A stretch of 64,000 nt of DNA from Shouchella clausii (GTDB lineage Bacteria > Bacillota > Bacilli > Bacillales > Bacillaceae_D), in the NCBI RefSeq assembly GCF_001598215.1, contig NZ_BCXJ01000005.1:124001-188000 (forward strand), in the 5' to 3' direction. Positions 56,898 through 64,000 of the stretch are shown piece by piece (the first letter of the stretch is position 1; each line of letters opens with the position of its first letter). The notes beneath the pieces are model-generated. The model worked only from the letters and a program-made list of their open reading frames with translations. It was not told where the DNA came from and did no database searches. The position numbers were made by a program, and so were the translations under genes.

Positions 56898-57152
56898 GCA
56901 TAAAGCGCGCCTTTCTCCTTTCCTAAAATTCGATGCTGATCAATCTGCTTACATGTTCTTCACGCCCAGGAACTTTTCGCACGGGCATGATCCACTTCGA
57001 GAAACACTTCGCTATTCCCATTGTTTCAATTTCCCTTTGCCAAATTAAGGAAACACGAAATCTACATTTCTCCCTATTTCTTGATTAATTATTGATAAAT
57101 ATCCGCTATCCTTATCTCAGTTAACCGATGATATGGAAAAGGAGAGGTCTTT

Positions 57153-57854
57153 GTGAGCACAATCATGTTAGAAACGAAGCAGCTAAGCAAACGCTTTGGC
57201 AAACAGGCAGCTGTAGCAGATGTATCACTACGCGTACCAAAAAACAGCATCTATGGGTTGCTTGGCCCTAATGGTGCAGGAAAATCAACAACGCTAAAAA
57301 TGTTAACGGGCATTTTACGCCCCAGTTCTGGGGAGATTTTATTTGACGGCAGCAGCTGGAACCGGTCTATGTTAAAAGACATTGGTTCTCTGATTGAAGC
57401 CCCGCCCCTTTATGGCAATTTAACAGCATTTGAAAATGTGAAAGTACATGCCTTATTGCGGGGGCTTCCTACACAACGAATCGAGGAAGTCCTCCATACC
57501 GTCGATTTAACCTATACTGGCAAGAAAAAAGCTGGCCAATTTTCGATGGGAATGAAACAAAGGCTCGGCATTGCCATTGCTCTTTTGAACCAGCCGAAAT
57601 TGCTCATCCTTGACGAGCCGACGAACGGATTGGACCCACTTGGCATCCAAGAATTAAGAGAGCTGATTACGTCTTTTCCGCAAAAGGGCATGACCGTCAT
57701 TTTATCAAGCCACATTTTGTCGGAAGTCCAATTAATGGCAGACCACATTGGCATCATAAGCGAGGGGCGCCTCGGCTACCAAGACAGCATCAAAGGCGAA
57801 GATGACTTAGAAAGTCTGTTTATGGAAGTTGTAAAAACAAACAGGAGGAAATAA
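57153..57854 (+). CDS. Lantibiotic-protection ABC transporter ATPase (SpaF/NisF/MutF/CprA type)
   Basis: The 233-residue protein has Walker A GPNGAGKST, signature FSMGMKQRLG, Walker B LLILDEPTNGLDP and H-loop LSSHILSEV. The SLIEAPPLYGNLTAFEN block is specific for lantibiotic immunity and BcrA-like ATPases. The ATG follows AAAGGAGAGGTCTTTGTG region; GTG start. It is the first gene of a five-gene set with two permeases and a two-component system. It probably expels lantibiotics from the membrane. Confidence 0.88.
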   Translation: MSTIMLETKQLSKRFGKQAAVADVSLRVPKNSIYGLLGPNGAGKSTTLKMLTGILRPSSGEILFDGSSWNRSMLKDIGSLIEAPPLYGNLTAFENVKVHALLRGLPTQRIEEVLHTVDLTYTGKKKAGQFSMGMKQRLGIAIALLNQPKLLILDEPTNGLDPLGIQELRELITSFPQKGMTVILSSHILSEVQLMADHIGIISEGRLGYQDSIKGEDDLESLFMEVVKTNRRK

Positions 57855-57857
57855 ACA

Positions 57858-58613
57858 ATGTTCATCTCATACATGAAAGCTGAAAATCTAAAGCTAAAAA
57901 GAACATTTGCGCGAAAAATGATTGGCATCGTTCCGCTTTTAGCGGTTGCTTTTTCTTTTATCATGAACATGGAATACTTTGTGTTTCTCACCTTCAATTG
58001 GTGGTCGATTTTGTTTATGCCGATGATGATTGCTTTGTTCTGCGCTTTGTGTCACATGCGGGAAAAACAGGCATCCAACTACAACGGCATCTATTCAGCC
58101 CCTGTCGATTTGCGGCTCGTTTGGCTAGCGAAAGCAAGCGTTATTGCCCTTTATTCCCTTGCTTCACAACTGATTTTTCTTGTGGTCATGTTTGTAATCG
58201 AAATGGTTTTCCCGCTATTTCCAGTCGGTCCTTTCCCTGTTATCGCTGCTTGCTTCTTACTGTGGGTGACGACATTATGGCAAATTCCGTTTTGTCTAAT
58301 GCTTGCTAAAAAATTCGGCTTTGCTGTTTCCCTAATCGTCAACCTTTTTGGTTGCCTAATATTCGGCATTATCGCTGCCTCGAAAGCTTACTGGTGGGTA
58401 TGGCCGTGGAGCTGGCCGATTCGAACAATGAGCCCAACGATTGGCATCCATCCAAATGGCTTACCCCTTGAAGAAGGCGACCCATTGCTTAGCACGACAG
58501 TCATCCCAATCGCCATCATTCTTTCTTTATTGTTGTTCGCGGTATTGCTTGTGATCTCTCAAAAGTCATTCTCATTCGCTGTTGTGCAGAAGTCGAAACA
58601 GGAGGTGGCATAA
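57858..58613 (+). CDS. Lantibiotic-protection ABC permease (SpaE/MutE type)
   Basis: The 251-residue protein has six spans, starts FISYMKAENLKLKRTFARKM and has the WWSILFMPMMIALFCALCHMREKQAS block typical of MutE/EpiE permeases. It lies three bases after the ATPase gene. With the next permease it forms a heteromeric channel. Such permeases remove gallidermin- or nisin-like peptides. Confidence 0.85.
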   Translation: MFISYMKAENLKLKRTFARKMIGIVPLLAVAFSFIMNMEYFVFLTFNWWSILFMPMMIALFCALCHMREKQASNYNGIYSAPVDLRLVWLAKASVIALYSLASQLIFLVVMFVIEMVFPLFPVGPFPVIAACFLLWVTTLWQIPFCLMLAKKFGFAVSLIVNLFGCLIFGIIAASKAYWWVWPWSWPIRTMSPTIGIHPNGLPLEEGDPLLSTTVIPIAIILSLLLFAVLLVISQKSFSFAVVQKSKQEVA

Positions 58614-58617
58614 AGGC

Positions 58618-59379
58618 GTGCAATTGCTACGATGTTTATATGCCGACGTTCTTAAAACGAAACGCACTGCTTTTATGTGGCTCCATTTACTCGCTCCCCT
58701 GCTGTATTCAGCGGTATGCCTGCTTTATTTCCACGCCCGGGAACTCGAGGGCGCTCATATCTATGAGTTGTTTATGACGCCATTAGCGATTGCCTTGCCT
58801 TTTGTCATTGCCCTTGTATGCGGTCTGACCGTTTCTCAAGAAGAACGAGCGGGTCACTTCCAAAATATTGTCGGCGCTCCATTACCGAAACTCATTCCGT
58901 ATTTTAGCAAAATGACATTTCTCATTGTGCTAAATGGCGTTTCTATCTTTTTGGCGATTGGTTTATTGTGGCTAGGTTTTCTCTTATCGAATGCCGAACT
59001 CTCGATTCTGCCTTTTTTGATTGGAGGGGCATGGCTAGTTGTCACAAGCCTTGTTCTTTACTTTTTCTATTTTTTTGTTAGCTGTTTGTTTGGAATCGGC
59101 GCGTCTGCCTTGTTTGGCGTCGCTGGCTTGCTAATGACGGCGCTTATGGGCACAGGGCTAGGTGATGCTTGGTGGCAATATAACCCTTGGGCTTGGGGGA
59201 TACGGCTATCCGGGTATGCGGGAATCGTTGAGTATGAACAATTGGAACCAGCTTTTTTGTTATTTATTCAACAAGAAATGCGTACTGGGTTCATGATCGT
59301 CGCATCTGTTATACTATTCGTAACGGTCATAAGCAGTATTTGGTTTCATCGTTGGGAAGGAAGAAAGGCGTCAGAATAA
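58618..59379 (+). CDS. Lantibiotic-protection ABC permease (SpaG/MutG type)
   Basis: About 253 residues and six spans, beginning with a basic stretch CLYADVLKTKRTAFMWLHLL. It resembles the second permease of lantibiotic immunity transporters (MutG/EpiG/CprC). The frame opens upstream inside the previous gene; a GTG at 58618 follows AGGAGGTGGCATAAAGGC and is preferred. Three transporter proteins match the F-E-G immunity arrangement. Confidence 0.8.
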   Translation: MQLLRCLYADVLKTKRTAFMWLHLLAPLLYSAVCLLYFHARELEGAHIYELFMTPLAIALPFVIALVCGLTVSQEERAGHFQNIVGAPLPKLIPYFSKMTFLIVLNGVSIFLAIGLLWLGFLLSNAELSILPFLIGGAWLVVTSLVLYFFYFFVSCLFGIGASALFGVAGLLMTALMGTGLGDAWWQYNPWAWGIRLSGYAGIVEYEQLEPAFLLFIQQEMRTGFMIVASVILFVTVISSIWFHRWEGRKASE

Positions 59380-59442
59380 GATTTTTGGCGCTCTCCCTCA
59401 TCGGTGAGTAAAAAAGAACGTTCAACAAGGAATGGTTAACAG

Positions 59443-60105
59443 ATGGCTAATATTCTCGCAGTCGATGACGAACAAGACATTTTAGTGCTTATCGAAAATA
59501 TTTTGCAGCGTGATGGACATAAAGTCGATACGATCGCCCAAGCAGACAAAGTTGCTCTTAACGCTTTTGCTGGTTACGACTTGATTTTGCTCGATGTGAT
59601 GATGCCCCATATCAATGGCTTTGATTTATGCCAAAAAATCCGGCCTATTGTTGATTGCCCGATTCTGTTTTTAACAGCGAAGGCAGAGGAAGCGGCAGTG
59701 GTAGAAGGGTTTACAAGCGGTGGGGACGACTATATTTCAAAACCGTTTAGCGTACTCGAACTCAGCGCTAGAGTAAACGCCCATTTGCGCCGGGAAAACC
59801 GGGAAAAACACCATACCAAGCGGGTGATCTCAGGGTTTGTCTTCGACTTTGACAATAAAGAAGTGTATATCAACAACCAAAAGCTAAACTTGACAAGGAA
59901 TGAATATAAAATTTGCGCCTTTTTGGCGCAAAACAAAGGACGCACATTTTCAAGGGACCAAATTTACGATGAAATTTACGGGTTAGACGGCAATGCCTTG
60001 CATGGTACGATTACGGAGTTTATCCGCACCATCCGCAAAAAATGCAAAGAACACGAAGTGGACCCGATTAAAACAGTTTGGGGAATCGGATACAAATGGG
60101 AATAG
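59443..60105 (+). CDS. OmpR-family response regulator of the lantibiotic cluster
   Basis: The 220-residue protein has a receiver domain with the acidic pair DDEQD (residues 7-11), the phospho-acceptor Asp in LILLDVMMPH and the conserved KPF near 101, then a winged helix domain ending KTVWGIGYKWE. It is similar to SpaR/NisR/CprR. It lies downstream of the transporter genes and just before its kinase, so it probably activates the transporter operon. Confidence 0.9.
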   Translation: MANILAVDDEQDILVLIENILQRDGHKVDTIAQADKVALNAFAGYDLILLDVMMPHINGFDLCQKIRPIVDCPILFLTAKAEEAAVVEGFTSGGDDYISKPFSVLELSARVNAHLRRENREKHHTKRVISGFVFDFDNKEVYINNQKLNLTRNEYKICAFLAQNKGRTFSRDQIYDEIYGLDGNALHGTITEFIRTIRKKCKEHEVDPIKTVWGIGYKWE

Positions 60106-61499
60106 GCAACCGAAACAAGACGCTGCGACGGGAACTGACTTTTTATATGATGACATTAGGCGTTAGCCTAACGATGGTGGCCGCCCTCTACTTGCTGCTT
60201 CATATAATCGCATTAAATGTAGGCTTCGTTTACCCAGCTAATCATTATGAGCGCGAAGCCGAAAAGCTGAGACCGTCATTAGAATCAGTGGAACAAGTGA
60301 CGGAAAACATGATCCCTGAGATGATGTCTTACGCCATTTTTGATAAAGAGTTAAACGTTAAAACAAAAGGAACGCTATCGGACAAGAGTTTACAAACTGT
60401 GAAAAGCATGCTTACCGATGAGCCCTATACAAACCATATTCGCCAAACTGGCTATATGGTTGTTGAACGGCCCGATGAATATGGCGTAGTCGAATACCCA
60501 TTGCGAGCGGAGTTCCGTTCCTCTTTCTTGCGGCAGTATTTGCCTAACTATGAACTAACAAGCATCGCCCTGCTCGTTATCCTTCTTATCGCGACCGCTT
60601 TTGCTGTAACGACACACTTTGCCAACAGGATGAAAAAACAGTTTAAAAAATTGCATTCCATTACGAAACATATTAAAGAGCAAAATCTCGATTTCACCCC
60701 TGAGTTTTCTAAAATCAAGGAATTTGACGAGATTATTGACTCCCTGCTCGAAATGAAACAGTCCCTCCAGCATTCATTGAACACGCAGTGGCATATGGAA
60801 AAAGCCAAAGGTGAACAAATTGGTGCCCTCGCCCATGACCTTAAAATCCCGGTAACGATCATCAAAGGGAATGCAGAGTTATTAAGCTTGAGCGGGCAAC
60901 AAGAAGAACAGTCGGCGTATACGCACTATATTTTAAACGCGGTCCATAAAATCGAGCAATACATTTCCCAACTGATCCACTTGTCCCATACAGACGGATC
61001 TATGCCGCTGACATTACGTAAAACCGACTTAGCTCCATTCATTGAAACGTTGTTGGCAGACGCTTCAGCTTACAAGGGAAGCAAAAACGTTAAAATCGTC
61101 TGCCGAAAAAACGAGTTAACGACGGCTGAAGTCGACAAACATCTTCTCCATCGTGCCTTGCTAAACATTGTCACCAATGCGATTGATTACACACCTGAAC
61201 AAGGATCTATCTTAATTGAGGCAACCTGCACATCAACGACTTTCCACTTTACTGTGACGGACACAGGCAAGGGGTTTTCTGCTGAAGCATTAAAGCGGGC
61301 GACAGAGCTCTTTTTTATGGAAGAGAAAAGCAGACATACAAACAACCATTACGGCATTGGCCTCACTTTCGCTGCCAATGTTGCCAAGCTGCATAATGGC
61401 CGCCTCTCGATTAAGAATGCCGCTTCAGGAGGGGGTTCCGTACATGTAGCGATTCCGCTCACACCCGTGAACGGGAACGAAGGAATGCAAATCAAATAA
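60096..61499 (+). CDS. Sensor histidine kinase of the lantibiotic cluster
   Basis: About 467 residues: two membrane spans enclosing an extracytoplasmic domain of about 120 residues (40-160), a HAMP-like linker, then HisKA with GALAHDLKIPVTIIKGN, N-box LLNIVTNAIDYTP and G boxes DTGKGF and YGIGL. The layout matches SpaK/NisK/CprK, which sense lantibiotics. The ATG at 60096 overlaps the regulator's stop; the open frame begins at 60078 with TTG. Signal molecule is unknown. Confidence 0.88.
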   Translation: MGIGNRNKTLRRELTFYMMTLGVSLTMVAALYLLLHIIALNVGFVYPANHYEREAEKLRPSLESVEQVTENMIPEMMSYAIFDKELNVKTKGTLSDKSLQTVKSMLTDEPYTNHIRQTGYMVVERPDEYGVVEYPLRAEFRSSFLRQYLPNYELTSIALLVILLIATAFAVTTHFANRMKKQFKKLHSITKHIKEQNLDFTPEFSKIKEFDEIIDSLLEMKQSLQHSLNTQWHMEKAKGEQIGALAHDLKIPVTIIKGNAELLSLSGQQEEQSAYTHYILNAVHKIEQYISQLIHLSHTDGSMPLTLRKTDLAPFIETLLADASAYKGSKNVKIVCRKNELTTAEVDKHLLHRALLNIVTNAIDYTPEQGSILIEATCTSTTFHFTVTDTGKGFSAEALKRATELFFMEEKSRHTNNHYGIGLTFAANVAKLHNGRLSIKNAASGGGSVHVAIPLTPVNGNEGMQIK

Positions 61500-61512
61500 C
61501 TTTCTTAGAGGA

Positions 61513-61573
61513 TACGGCCGCTACCGAGGGGGCACGAATAACCTTTTCCTTCCGGTAGCGCAACCGTGCTTTT
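61513..61573 (+). terminator. Possible terminator after the lantibiotic-cluster kinase
   Basis: Arms CGCTACCG/CGGTAGCG (61513-61520, 61553-61560) form a long-loop hairpin. A second pairing GCACG/CGTGC crosses it, and TTTTT follows. It is a weaker terminator candidate than others in the window. Confidence 0.45.
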
Positions 61574-61645
61574 TAGGAACCGAGGCATTCCCGATCATTG
61601 CATCACGCCAGGGCTGCCTCCGCCTGTTTCTTCCGATTTGCTTTC

Positions 61646-62068
61646 CTAGCTACTTGGCGGTTCTGCCTCCAACCCCATCATTGCGCCATAATATTGCTGG
61701 GCGGTAGTAAAGGCAATAAACGCACAAAGCTCGCTTATTTCTTTTGTAGAAAACTGCTCTCTCAACAGTTGGAACAGCTTTTCATCAATCGCGTCTCTGT
61801 TCTTAAGGAAAATGTCCGCAAAACCAGTTGCCAACACCGTCTTCTCGTCGACATGGTGCTGATCTGGCTTTCCTTTCGCCTTGCAATAAGCACAGCCGTT
61901 TCCTTGAGCAAGTGTTCTTCTAACTTGCTCTTTTAGCTCCTCGCTAAGACTTCCTTCCCGCTCTAGTTGGGTGGCCAAATTTCCCCATGCTTCTAAAATA
62001 TTCGGATTATGGCCAAGCAACTGTTGGAATGGCGTTTGGCCGATAGGTGATTTCTCGATTCTTGCCAT
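61646..62068 (-). CDS. AhpD/carboxymuconolactone decarboxylase-like protein
   Basis: The 140-residue protein has the CMD/AhpD pattern with the redox motif NGCAYCKAKGKPDQHHVDEK near residue 60 (Cys-x-x-Cys). AhpD-like proteins reduce peroxides or handle similar redox reactions; many bacilli members are uncharacterised. The ATG at 62068 is 8 bases after AAAGGAGG; the upstream frame from 62089 lacks a site. It is divergent from the Lrp gene across a spaced inverted repeat. Confidence 0.85.
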   Translation of the reverse strand: MARIEKSPIGQTPFQQLLGHNPNILEAWGNLATQLEREGSLSEELKEQVRRTLAQGNGCAYCKAKGKPDQHHVDEKTVLATGFADIFLKNRDAIDEKLFQLLREQFSTKEISELCAFIAFTTAQQYYGAMMGLEAEPPSS

Positions 62069-62097
62069 TTGTTTGCCTCCTTTGTACAATTCAATTA

Positions 62098-62158
62098 TAT
62101 AAAGTGATCATTCTGATAAACATAGGAAACGTAATGAATTTATTGTTTTCACTTTATA
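62098..62158. promoter_or_regulatory. Inverted repeat TATAAAGTGA/TCACTTTATA between AhpD and Lrp genes
   Basis: A perfect 10-base inverted repeat (62098-62107 and 62149-62158) has its halves centred 51 bases apart, about five helical turns. It sits in the divergent promoter region and overlaps a TATAAT-like element on the minus side. An Lrp-type regulator next door could bind both halves and loop the DNA. Inference. Confidence 0.5.
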
Positions 62159-62189
62159 AATCGAACTAATAAAAAGGAAATACATTAAA

Positions 62190-62621
62190 ATGAAAATGGA
62201 CGAAACCGACAGAAGTCTATTAAAGCTTTTAAAGCAAAACAGCCGCTTGTCGATGGCAGAACTCGGGCGGCGCGTCAGTTTGTCTTCACCATCGGTGGCA
62301 GAACGGGTAAAACGCATGGAATCCTTTGGATTGATCAAAAAATATACGATTGAAGTCGACTATGAGAAATTGGGCTTGCCGATCCAATGCATTGTCGAAG
62401 CATCGATTAAACATGGGAGCTATGACGCGTTCAAACACTATATCCAAACGTTGCCGAACGTCGAATTTTGTTACCGCGTCGCAGGCAAAGCTTGTTATTT
62501 GCTCAAACTGCAATTTGCAAGCTTTGCCGACGCCGAGGCGTTTATTGATTCTGCAAGCCCGTACGCGTCGACTGTGACTCATTTTATTTTCTCGCAAGTC
62601 GAGTGCTCGCTGGAAGGCTAG
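62190..62621 (+). CDS. Lrp/AsnC family transcriptional regulator
   Basis: The 143-residue protein has the N-terminal helix-turn-helix LKLLKQNSRLSMAELGRRVS, then LSSPSVAERVKRME, and a C-terminal RAM ligand domain (LPNVEFCYRVAGKACYLLKL). It lies beside a LysE-type amino acid exporter on the opposite strand and divergent from the AhpD-like gene. Lrp proteins often regulate such exporters. ATG follows AAAAAGGAAATACATTAAA. Confidence 0.9.
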   Translation: MKMDETDRSLLKLLKQNSRLSMAELGRRVSLSSPSVAERVKRMESFGLIKKYTIEVDYEKLGLPIQCIVEASIKHGSYDAFKHYIQTLPNVEFCYRVAGKACYLLKLQFASFADAEAFIDSASPYASTVTHFIFSQVECSLEG

Positions 62622-62656
62622 CCACGATAAAAGCTGCTAGCCTCCTAACATATCGT

Positions 62657-63283
62657 TTACTTAAAAATGATTTGCACGAGTTGGGCGCCAATAAGCAGCG
62701 CCATCGCCCAAATGCAAATGGCCGAGACTTTGTTGACGAGCACAAGCCATGTACCTCTCTTATCGATCGCCCGCACCGTCTTCCCACCAGCCGCAAGCAA
62801 AAAGAAAGCGAGCCAAGAAACAGCAATGCATGCTAGCGCAAACAGCGCTTTTTCACTTAAACTTTCATAGCGAAGCGAACTCGTGCCTATTACGCCAATT
62901 GTATCCAATACCGCGTGAGGATTCAAAACTGACACGGACAGAGCAAATAACACTTGCTTTTTCATTGACAATGTTTCGTCTACGGCACTGGCATGTTCAG
63001 GTTGTGCTCGCCAAATCGATTGTCCGATCCATAGCAAAAAGATAAACCCGCAAACGAGCAAGAACACTTGCAGTCCAGGAATCGCAAGCACCGCTGCCGA
63101 CACCCCCATGACAGCAAGCAAAATGAGAGCCGTATCGCATAATGATGCCGTTATGACAGCTGGCATTGCGTTTAACAGCTTTTTATGTGTCGCTCCTTGA
63201 TTAAAAATGAACAAATTTTGTGGACCAAGGGGCAATATGAGCCCAATTGATAAAATCATGCCATGTAAAAAAGCGATTCCCAT
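62657..63283 (-). CDS. LysE/ArgO family amino acid exporter
   Basis: The protein has about 208 residues, six spans, and starts with the family mark SIGLILPLGPQNLFIFNQG. LysE-type exporters pump basic amino acids out of the cell. The ATG at 63283 is nine bases after AAAAGG; ATG 63292 has no spacing. It is convergent with the Lrp gene and divergent from the MocR gene. The Lrp protein and this exporter probably work together. Confidence 0.9.
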   Translation of the reverse strand: MGIAFLHGMILSIGLILPLGPQNLFIFNQGATHKKLLNAMPAVITASLCDTALILLAVMGVSAAVLAIPGLQVFLLVCGFIFLLWIGQSIWRAQPEHASAVDETLSMKKQVLFALSVSVLNPHAVLDTIGVIGTSSLRYESLSEKALFALACIAVSWLAFFLLAAGGKTVRAIDKRGTWLVLVNKVSAICIWAMALLIGAQLVQIIFK

Positions 63284-63355
63284 TACCTTCATCCTTTTAT
63301 TGATTTTGCTCTTCCTCTCTTACCTTAGCTGTGGTTTAATAAAAACAACACCACC

Positions 63356-63383
63356 AATTGGCTGGGAAAAGACCCAACCAATT
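63356..63383 (+). promoter_or_regulatory. Operator-like inverted repeat upstream of the MocR gene
   Basis: Arms AATTGG and CCAATT with inner TGGG and CCCA form a 28-base dyad with a six-base centre. It lies 16 bases before the MocR start. MocR-type regulators usually bind near their own gene. Confidence 0.5.
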
Positions 63384-63398
63384 TTGAAGGGATACACC

Positions 63399-64000
63399 AT
63401 GGAGATTCAACTAGACCGACACAGCCAAACAACCCTTTTTGAACAAATTTATACACGGATGCTTGACCGCATTTACCAAGGCGAATGGCCACCAGGAACA
63501 AAGCTTCCTTCTCAACGAAAATTAGCCGAGCAATTAGGGGTCAACCGCTCAACGATCATCGATGTCCTCGATGAGTTAAAAGCAGAAGGATGGCTCGAAA
63601 GCAAAACAGGGTCAGGCACGTATGTAGCCCACAATAGCTGGCAAACACTCTTTCCCCGTCAATATCACTGGAAAGAACGAATACGAGCAGGCATTCACCA
63701 GCCTAACTTGCAGACGATCCAGCTTATTAATGAATATGAAACAAAAGAGATCATCCGCCTTGGCACAGGGGAATTATCGCCTAGCCTCCTTCCTACGAAA
63801 CAATTGGAAGAAGTGTGGCAATCGATTTCCCTTGACCCGCGAACAATCGGGTATTCAGAGCCTAAAGGGCACAAAGCGCTTAGACATGCAGTCGCCATCC
63901 ACTTACAAAAAAGAGGCATCCAGACATCCCCAGACTGCATTCTTATCGTCTCCGGCGCGCTCCAAGCACTCCAGCTCATCTCACTAGGATTGTTGCCACA
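63399..64000 (+). CDS. MocR/PdxR-type GntR regulator with aminotransferase domain, 3' part cut off
   Basis: The visible 200 residues have an N-terminal GntR winged helix (YQGEWPPGTKLPSQRKLAEQ, then LGVNRSTIIDVLDELKAEGW and the beta hairpin SKTGSGTYV), a linker, and the start of a fold-type I aminotransferase domain (EIIRLGTGELSPSLLPTKQ and YSEPKGHKALRHAVAIHL). This is the MocR layout. The lysine that binds PLP lies beyond the edge. These proteins use PLP as an effector or cofactor and control amino acid or vitamin B6 genes. ATG follows TGAAGGGATACACC. Confidence 0.88.
   Translation, partial: MEIQLDRHSQTTLFEQIYTRMLDRIYQGEWPPGTKLPSQRKLAEQLGVNRSTIIDVLDELKAEGWLESKTGSGTYVAHNSWQTLFPRQYHWKERIRAGIHQPNLQTIQLINEYETKEIIRLGTGELSPSLLPTKQLEEVWQSISLDPRTIGYSEPKGHKALRHAVAIHLQKRGIQTSPDCILIVSGALQALQLISLGLLP

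Overview
The window looks like a stretch of chromosome from a low-to-mid G+C Gram-positive, spore-former-type bacterium of the Bacillaceae. Ribosome-binding sites are strong AGGAGG types, TTG and GTG starts are common, lipoproteins carry Firmicutes lipoboxes, the glycerol genes use GlpP antitermination, and CcpA-type cre sites are present. A tetraprenyl-curcumene-synthase-type large terpene synthase (YtpB/DUF2600), the many ABC importers and the gene content point to the alkaliphilic Bacillus (Shouchella) clausii group. That assignment is inference; there is no rRNA in the window to test it. I see no tRNA, rRNA, CRISPR array, prophage or insertion sequence, so this is mostly ordinary chromosome with accessory transport and regulatory islands.

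Layout. 1-5.1 kb: a truncated sodium:alanine symporter, then a glycerol block (glpK, glpD, glpP, minus strand) with a hairpin leader before glpD and a cre-like site before glpK. 5.1-12.8 kb: a membrane histidine kinase, a heterodimeric ABC multidrug exporter with one degenerate ATP site, an unannotated 29-residue membrane peptide, and a HelD-type helicase. 12.8-17.7 kb: a phosphonate/phosphite-type importer (PhnD-C-E-E) with a long leader, and proC. 17.8-20.4 kb: a TetR-MATE pair and a histidine phosphatase with a probable CTG start, which is the last gene of the next operon. 20.4-26 kb: an oligopeptide importer operon (ATPase, ATPase, binding protein, two permeases). 26-30.5 kb: a large membrane protein of unknown function, a DUF4440-like protein, a GNAT enzyme and a YeeE/YedE thiosulfate-type transporter. 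30.7-33.6 kb: a TrpXYZ-type ABC importer. 33.6-38.6 kb: a FemAB/GNAT-like protein and a sulfate importer (sbp-cysT-cysW-cysA).

38.9-43.7 kb: a YbaK deacylase, a PAS histidine kinase, and a GlcD-type flavin oxidase interrupted by a frameshift in a G6 tract, overlapping a bile-acid-symporter-family transporter. 43.7-47.7 kb: a divergent stand-alone EPSP synthase opposite a LysR regulator, and an orphan solute-binding protein. 48-50.7 kb: the terpene synthase, an XRE regulator, a GNAT gene preceded by a nine-codon leader ORF, and a small membrane protein convergent with it through a shared palindromic terminator. 50.7-56.9 kb: a GH127 beta-L-arabinofuranosidase with a sugar ABC importer and a divergent AraC regulator. 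57.1-61.5 kb: a lantibiotic-protection type cluster (ATPase, two permeases, response regulator, histidine kinase) with no biosynthetic genes. 61.6-64 kb: an AhpD-like protein, an Lrp regulator, a LysE exporter and a truncated MocR regulator.

Most operons here pair uptake with local control: GlpP and CcpA over glycerol use, AraC and CcpA over arabinoside use, and a two-component system over lantibiotic defence. The least ordinary observations are the non-ATG starts (cysW, phosphatase), the leader peptide before a GNAT gene, the phnD leader, the EPSP synthase with an altered glyphosate-site motif, and the orphan lantibiotic defence cluster. I did not find a clearly new multi-gene system.
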